DNA from: Piliocolobus tephrosceles
Taxonomy: Eukaryota; Chordata; Mammalia; Primates; Cercopithecidae
DNA: 64,000 nucleotides
Direction: 5' to 3'
NCBI RefSeq assembly: GCF_002776525.5
Contig: NC_045444.1
Coordinates: forward strand, 31,086,442 to 31,150,441
This document shows, in pieces, positions 58,370 through 64,000 of the stretch. Each line of letters begins with the position of its first letter. Within the stretch, counting starts at the first letter, position 1. The notes beneath the pieces were generated by a model that saw only the letters and a program-made list of their open reading frames with translations, was not told the DNA's origin and did not search any database. Both the position numbers and the translations under genes were made by a program.

Positions 58370-60249
58370 CAGAAAACACAAATGTAGTAGTAGAAAGAAA
58401 TGTTATTAGACAAATAAAAGCTCTTAGAAATTTTTTAAAAGGCTGTTAAAAAATTCAACATGATTATAAACAGAAAAAAAATTCAAAAGCAAAAGAATTA
58501 GAAAATATGAAACACAGACACATGAAACTAGATGTTTATTTTGTTCCACAAATGAAAAAAGGGATGTGAGAAGGCATGTTCGGCAACATCAAAGGTCTTC
58601 CCTGATTACTCTGCTCAATGAGGATAAAAGGATTAATGAATATACATATTACGGCAAAATGTCAGAACATTAACGATAAACAGAATACCTTAAAAACTTG
58701 TAGAGAAGAAAAAAATTATAAAAATAAAATACATATAAAAAATAAAATTATTCTGGCATAATATATTCTTACAAAGCCAATGATTGCTCAATGAAAAAGG
58801 TACTATGCTTTTAAAATTTTATACCCAGAAAAACTGTCATTCAAGTAAAAATGAAGATTTTCAACATGCAAGGCCACACATACATTTCTCTTACAGGAAT
58901 ACTGGAAGATAAATTGCAGTCAAAGGAGAGAATAAATGCCAGAAGAGGAAGGCAAATAATCCAGGAAACAATGACTACAAGTTTACAAATCTTCGAAGAA
59001 TAGCCTGAAAGAAGCCTCTACAATACATTGGAAGGTAATTGTTCCCAATTGGAGAAGACCTATAGCCTTCGGTGAAAAGGTTGCTAAGGAAAAGTGAGCC
59101 TTGAAGAAGGAGAAATTCTGATTAAAAGGTTAGGATAATTTGTGAACCGGAAAATGTCAGATGACAGATAAAAAGAAAATTAGAAATGCCCAGGTAAACA
59201 ACATGCAATAAAAATATATAAGAAAGTCATGGTCCAAATATAGAGCAAATTAAAATGAAGTATGCTTTAAAACAGCTAAAATAAGAACATATTTTAATTT
59301 TAAATATCGGTTCATTTATATTCAATTAGCTCAAGAAAATAACACTGTACATGTAACAAATGAGAAGTATCTTAATAGAGAACTTGGTCCTTTGTTTAAC
59401 AATATTTACTGCTTCCTATTATTGAAAGTCTATTTATTGGTAATAGAGTCAATCTACTGTCAAGGTATGGGAGACTAGGTTGTGATTGCAAGATAAAAAT
59501 AATATGTTTCAACTTATACCTTCTATACGTAACACAGAGTCCATAATAAACGTGACCCATCATTAATATTTGAAGAATAAATAAATACATAAACTTCAAC
59601 GGTGGAAAAGTACAACTGAGAGAAGATAAGATGTAACAAAAGGGAAGAAAGGAAGAGGAAAATGTAGTTTGAATACCCTCAATTTGCAAAATGTGGAGTC
59701 AGAAACTATTGCAAGAGGAACAAAAAATATGGCTTTTAATATATCATTTAAATTACAATAGCAACCAATGAAAAACTAAGAATAATAAAGTCACTCAAAC
59801 AACAGAATGTGAAGGGGAAATTGTTACTATAGAGTAAATACTCTTATTCCATATCATGAAGTCAACAGATATTTTTCTGAAAGAGGTGTAAATGTATTAT
59901 TAAAAATTATAAGGATTCCTTTTAGAAAAATGAATAAGTATTAGATTATACCAAGTGAAAGAAGCCAGGCACAGAATGCCGAATATTGTATGATTCAATT
60001 TACATAAAATATCCAGAAGAGGTAAATCTATAGAGACAAAATGTGATTTGGTGATTGCCAAGGCTGGAGTAAGGGACAGTGTGAGTAACAGTTTAATGGG
60101 TATGGGCCTTCATTTAGGAGTGATGAAATTTTGGGGGGAACTAGAGCGAGGTGGTGATTGCACAACACTGAGAAGGTACTAAATGCCACTAACTTGTTCA
60201 TTTGAAAATGGCGAGTTTTATGTTATATGAATTTCACCTAAAAAAAAAA
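58370..60249 (+). mobile_element. Old L1 (L1ME-type) 3' region, sense
   Basis: Recognisable passages in order: 'attttatacccagaaaaact gtcattcaag' near 58816, 'cttacaggaatactggaaga' near 58892, 'aaataatccaggaaacaatg' near 58948, then 'agtgaaagaagccaggcaca gaatgcc' near 59960. These are followed by 'attgtatgattcaatttaca', 'ggtgattgccaaggctggag', 'tgattgcacaacactgagaa' and the end 'gttatatgaatttcaccta' plus A-run. This is the L1ME/L1MC-class 3' UTR. The left boundary is uncertain, and it may contain unrelated sequence near 59250-59900. Confidence 0.75.
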
Positions 60250-62125
60250 TTCTAACTACTAAAAAATAAATGAGTGTAGGACTGGGAAGGTAAGCAAAGA
60301 AGCCAGAGACTGTTGATTTTCACTATGCATTTATTTACACTATGTGTTATCTTATGCATGCATTATTTTGATAATTTTTAAAAAATGTTTTAAATAATAC
60401 AAATCCAGCCCAGATTAGGGGGATAAAGCTTTCTCTCTTAAGAGAATAGAGGAAATGAAACAGTAAAATGTTGTCCAGTTTATTAGATTGTAAGTGGATG
60501 CAAATATGCTTGCAAGATAATCTTTTTACTTTCAGAAGATATAAATGGATTTCAGCTATTTGTTTCAATTATATGCTTATGGAATTAAATGAATGCATAT
60601 ATATTTCAGATAAGTATGATAATAAGAAATCTATAAAATGAGCATCAAATGTACTTCTTTAATTCATCATAATCCTACAGTAATCTGCACTCAAAGCTTT
60701 GTGTGTTAATTATGAAGGGATATGAATCTCTGCATTTCCTTTATCCTTGCTTTTTAGTAGTGACTTGGTAATATCTGCTAATGGACTTTGTTGTCTGATG
60801 AACTGAATTACTGTATTCTCTGCACAGGACTCTGCTAAATGGTCCAAGATATTTGTGAAATGAACCTCCATTTAAACATTAGAATTGGGGAAAGAGCATG
60901 AAAAGATTACCTCTGTTGGCAAAGAAAAATCAATGTTTTATAATTTTCAAGAAAATAAAGCAGTTCTAAGTTTTTCATTCCTTATTTTATTTGCACTTAA
61001 AGCAAAACTGGAAAAGCAATTTTATGATTAAAAAATAATAATATTATCTGGCTCTAACTCTTTGAATCTAGTTATTTCTTTTAAAATTAAAAGTTAGCCT
61101 TCAAAGTGTCACTATTTCAACCTTTGCAAGTTTAGTTAAGTTACTCATAAACACACTGTGGAATATTATTTTTTTAAGGAAGCAAATTTTGTCCTAATTT
61201 ACAGTAGTGAAATCATCTAAATATGCACATTTCCAAATTCTCAAGATTTGTAAGAGGAACTTAATGAAATGGAAATCTGGTTAGTAATTACACTCAGCTC
61301 AGCCTGGGAGTTCATGGTGCTGTCAGCCTGTGTGGTCATAGGTAGCTAAGCAACACAGCCAACTAGCACCTTTGTGGAGGATATTTTTAGCTTCATCGCA
61401 CATTTTTCATTTATCTATTGGAGATTGATTTGTTTTGCTATTTATTTTGAAATTCCACTACTTAAAATGAAAGGTATCCCATTACACCAGAAGGAAACAT
61501 ACAAATGGGAATAAAAAAAGACAAATAATCTCCATGATTTGATATACAAAAAAATATAAATACTGTTGGAGAGTTAAACATTACACTAAAATAATAGTTT
61601 TGAGGCTTTGGAAATACTTTCTTATCAATAAATAAGAGTTGAGTTTTCTGTTCATGGGTGAAGGCACTGACACCAAGAACTAGATAGCTTAATTTGTTTC
61701 TAAACTCAAATTAATATCTTAGTGACAAGTCCATGATTGCTTAGTAAATCGAGTATGAATGAGACTTTAGGATTATGTTTCTTTGGCAAACAGCATTTCC
61801 AGAAGAGACAGGAAAGGTAACAAGTTGTCACAAATCTTAAATGTCAGAGTAGCAATGGGCAGAAAGCTTTTTGGAGGAGTTAATTACACTTCCAGACCTC
61901 TGTGTTCCTGTGCAGCACCTGGAAGAGCACTGATGGCCACAAAGCACTTTTACTCCATCAGGTCACACTTGTCCATTTCCACCTACTAGATCTGATTGGG
62001 AGAGTGTTCCTTAAGGTAACCTGCTATTCACATAACCCTGTTAGGAAACTGCATGGCTTAGAGAGAAAACAAATACCCAAGCCACCAATCAACCAGAAGT
62101 GATATCTAGAATTGACAATAATGGA
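60250..62125. other. Unassigned non-coding DNA with one complex block
   Basis: Largely AT-rich. 61270-61400 is less AT-rich and complex (contains CAGCTCAGCCTGGGAGTTCA and TGTCAGCCTGTGTGGTCATA). Overlapping frames at 61783-62102 have no recognisable domain. Confidence 0.4.
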
Positions 62126-62129
62126 GAGT

Positions 62130-62300
62130 TCAAGTACCAGCTCCATGGATGAATATCCCTATGTCCCTGAATTAGATGCTTACTGTCTCTTTAGCTTGAA
62201 TCTTCACCGGTAATGGAATGATACTTTTTACCCTTTAGAGGGCTTTGAGAAATTAATGAAGTGCATAAAATATCCAGCATACATTAAGCCACTTGATATG
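62130..62300 (+). repeat. Possible MIR fragment
   Basis: 'cttttagagg'-like and 'gagaaattaatgaagtgcat aaaatatccagcat' text parallels the sense MIR 3' half. Weak. Confidence 0.35.
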
Positions 62301-62304
62301 GTCC

Positions 62305-63784
62305 AACTTTGTCCCTACTCTTTGTAACCATACATAGTAATTGAGAACTAATGATTTAGATATTTGTTATGTCTTATCTGTTTTCACTGATCCAACCTTG
62401 GGTGCTACCAACTCTTGAGCATTATCTATATTTTCTTAAGAAGAACAATAAATTTTCCAGTAGGAAAACATATTTCTATATAAAACTAAAAGTTGACTTG
62501 GGCTAGCTGAATATAAGTAAGAGTTTTATAAACTTCTATCTCTCATCACTTAAAATCTATTGATCATTTTAAATTTTAAAATACTTCTAAAGTACATTCC
62601 CTGTTTCATTTAAATATGAGTATCATTTGCTTGATAGAGTAAAATCCTCTTTTAAAGAATCCCATTTGTAAGGATTTCCTATGTGTTTGATTTGAAAGCC
62701 TAGAATCATGATCCATTTTCTTGGGTTGTGTTCTTGGTAGTATTCAGTGTGCTCTTTGCATAATATCTTAATGGGTGGGAGATGCTTTCTACATAAATTG
62801 GGCAACTCCATGGTTCTCTATGTGAATTGATAGTGGAGACAGTGATTTTCCACCAGCATTTGTGGTTGCTGAAGGTGAGCATATAGGAACCCTGGGATGG
62901 TCAGGTAAAGTCTCTGGCATTTATTAGCATATAAGTGGAGTGAAGTAAAGTGAAGTGGGAGAAGCCTGGTTGAACTGGAAGCAGTGAAGTGAGGAGGCAA
63001 TGACTATTTTTAGCTTGATTTACTCTTGTTTGTGTTCCTTTCCAGTGTATGCTGAATAAAGTAGAACTTGACCCCTGCTATTGGAGGACAACAAAGGAAG
63101 GAAGTCAAATAATACACTCCCTTTAATTTTGTAGTGGAGATAAGATTACACAATAGTAATGCTTCTCACTACTGACATAAAAATAAATTAAAAACATTAC
63201 AAGGAACGCCACCAATTCAGAACTTCCCAATCACACTCCCTATAGAGACGTCAGTTTTCTGGTACTTCGGAGACTTTTGAATGAAAGGGTCAACATGCAA
63301 GGATGTAACTATTATTCCTATAGAATGAGTTGTAGGTGGAGGAAAAGCTAGCAGAGCATCAATTTATACATAAAAACGATTTATGATATTGGGAAATTAG
63401 AATCATTTAAAATCTGTAATTTTTTCCTATTTTAACATTTTATATTAGTTAATAATGGTTCTCAATGTATGTGAATATTATTATATGCTAAACACACACT
63501 GAAAACAATAGGAAAAAGGTCATATAACTTTGAGAGGCTGTCCGTAAAATGTATCGACACATACAATATAGAAAATATAATCATTGGTATAAAATATATG
63601 CAGGGATTATGAACAGCTTACTATTATAAATACACTCTTCATTTTTATTACTGAGTTGCTACTACTCTCTTTAAGATAACATCTTTATCTTTGATTTCTT
63701 TTAGAGTCTATTAAGTTTTTGTTGTGTTTATTATTTATTCTCTCCCCATGACATGTTACTGGGCTTAAAGACCATCTTCTTACC
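62305..63784. other. Unassigned AT-rich non-coding DNA
   Basis: A degenerate GTGAAGT-type repetition at 62936-62995 is the only texture. No gene. Confidence 0.4.
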
Positions 63785-63812
63785 TTATTTATTTATTTAT
63801 TTATTGATTGAT
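63785..63812. repeat. Short (TTTA)n / (TTGA)n microsatellite
   Basis: About five TTTA units are followed by TTGATTGAT. The remaining sequence to 64000 is AT-rich with no feature. Confidence 0.85.
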
Positions 63813-64000
63813 CATCTTCCACACTAAATATTTGTTCTTGATATATTTTCTTGTAAAAATCACTTTATTCTTTTAAAAGCTTAAATTTTGACCCGTAAAA
63901 GAACTCACAAATAATCCTCTAATCATTTTTAGAGGACCTGTTGTTTACTCTGAAATGGTATTAATGTTTTTAAAATTTTAAGTCATTTTTCCCTTCACTT

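Noticed and set aside
1..64000. Prokaryotic-type features (operons, ribosome binding sites, attachment sites, origins)
   Set aside because: Alu, L1, MIR, L2 and LTR content shows this is primate nuclear DNA; such features do not apply.

Overview
This is a 64 kb stretch of AT-rich, gene-poor primate DNA. I find no supportable protein-coding exon and no RNA gene. The open reading frames over 60 codons are short, unrelated to one another, and mostly fall inside repeats (Alu, L1, Tigger, simple repeats). The window reads as intergenic or deep-intronic sequence. Several Alu elements identify a simian primate. The youngest Alu (55664-55967) carries right-arm bases that I associate with the Old World monkey AluYR lineages rather than human AluY, so a macaque, baboon or vervet-type genome is more likely than human.

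Layout, left to right. 1-5160: unique AT-rich DNA with LINE2 debris, a short microsatellite, an 18-bp minisatellite, a complete 130-bp piggyBac-type element with TTAA at both ends (3529-3658) and a TATAGATGAT-rich repeat expansion. 5163-7861: a near-complete Tigger1-like DNA transposon on the minus strand, split by an Alu. 7862-19296: unique DNA, an AluY with perfect target-site duplication, MIR and L2 remnants. 19297-24230: an MST/THE1-type LTR containing an ERVL-pol-like block, and an almost identical block in opposite orientation 1.7 kb away at the edge of a probable antisense ERVL/MaLR internal remnant. 24240-34540: mostly unassigned DNA with an L1 3' fragment, two Alus (one with an assembly gap in its tail) and a hAT-like fragment. 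34545-36130: an L2 interrupted by a solo ERVL-class LTR with 5-bp duplications.

37198-45050 holds a long antisense L1 with 3' UTR, ORF2 remnants, ORF1 region and a 5' UTR built of repeated units. It is interrupted by one Alu and by an unidentified ~460-bp repeat whose inverted partner lies at 46622-47088, next to a 200-bp (TTCC)n tract. 48790-49440 is L2. 52365-53495 is a 5'-truncated L1 with clear target-site duplications; inside it lies a ~230-bp segment that resembles alpha-satellite (centromeric) DNA. 58370-60249 is an old L1ME-type 3' end. The rest is unassigned, with a few blocks whose base composition stands out from the surroundings.

I see no new gene system. The most notable structures are the alpha-satellite-like island within an L1, the two local inverted duplications, and the composite LTR. 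All repeat names come from memory of consensus sequences, without alignment software. Class-level calls are firmer than subfamily names, and boundaries without target-site duplications are approximate.
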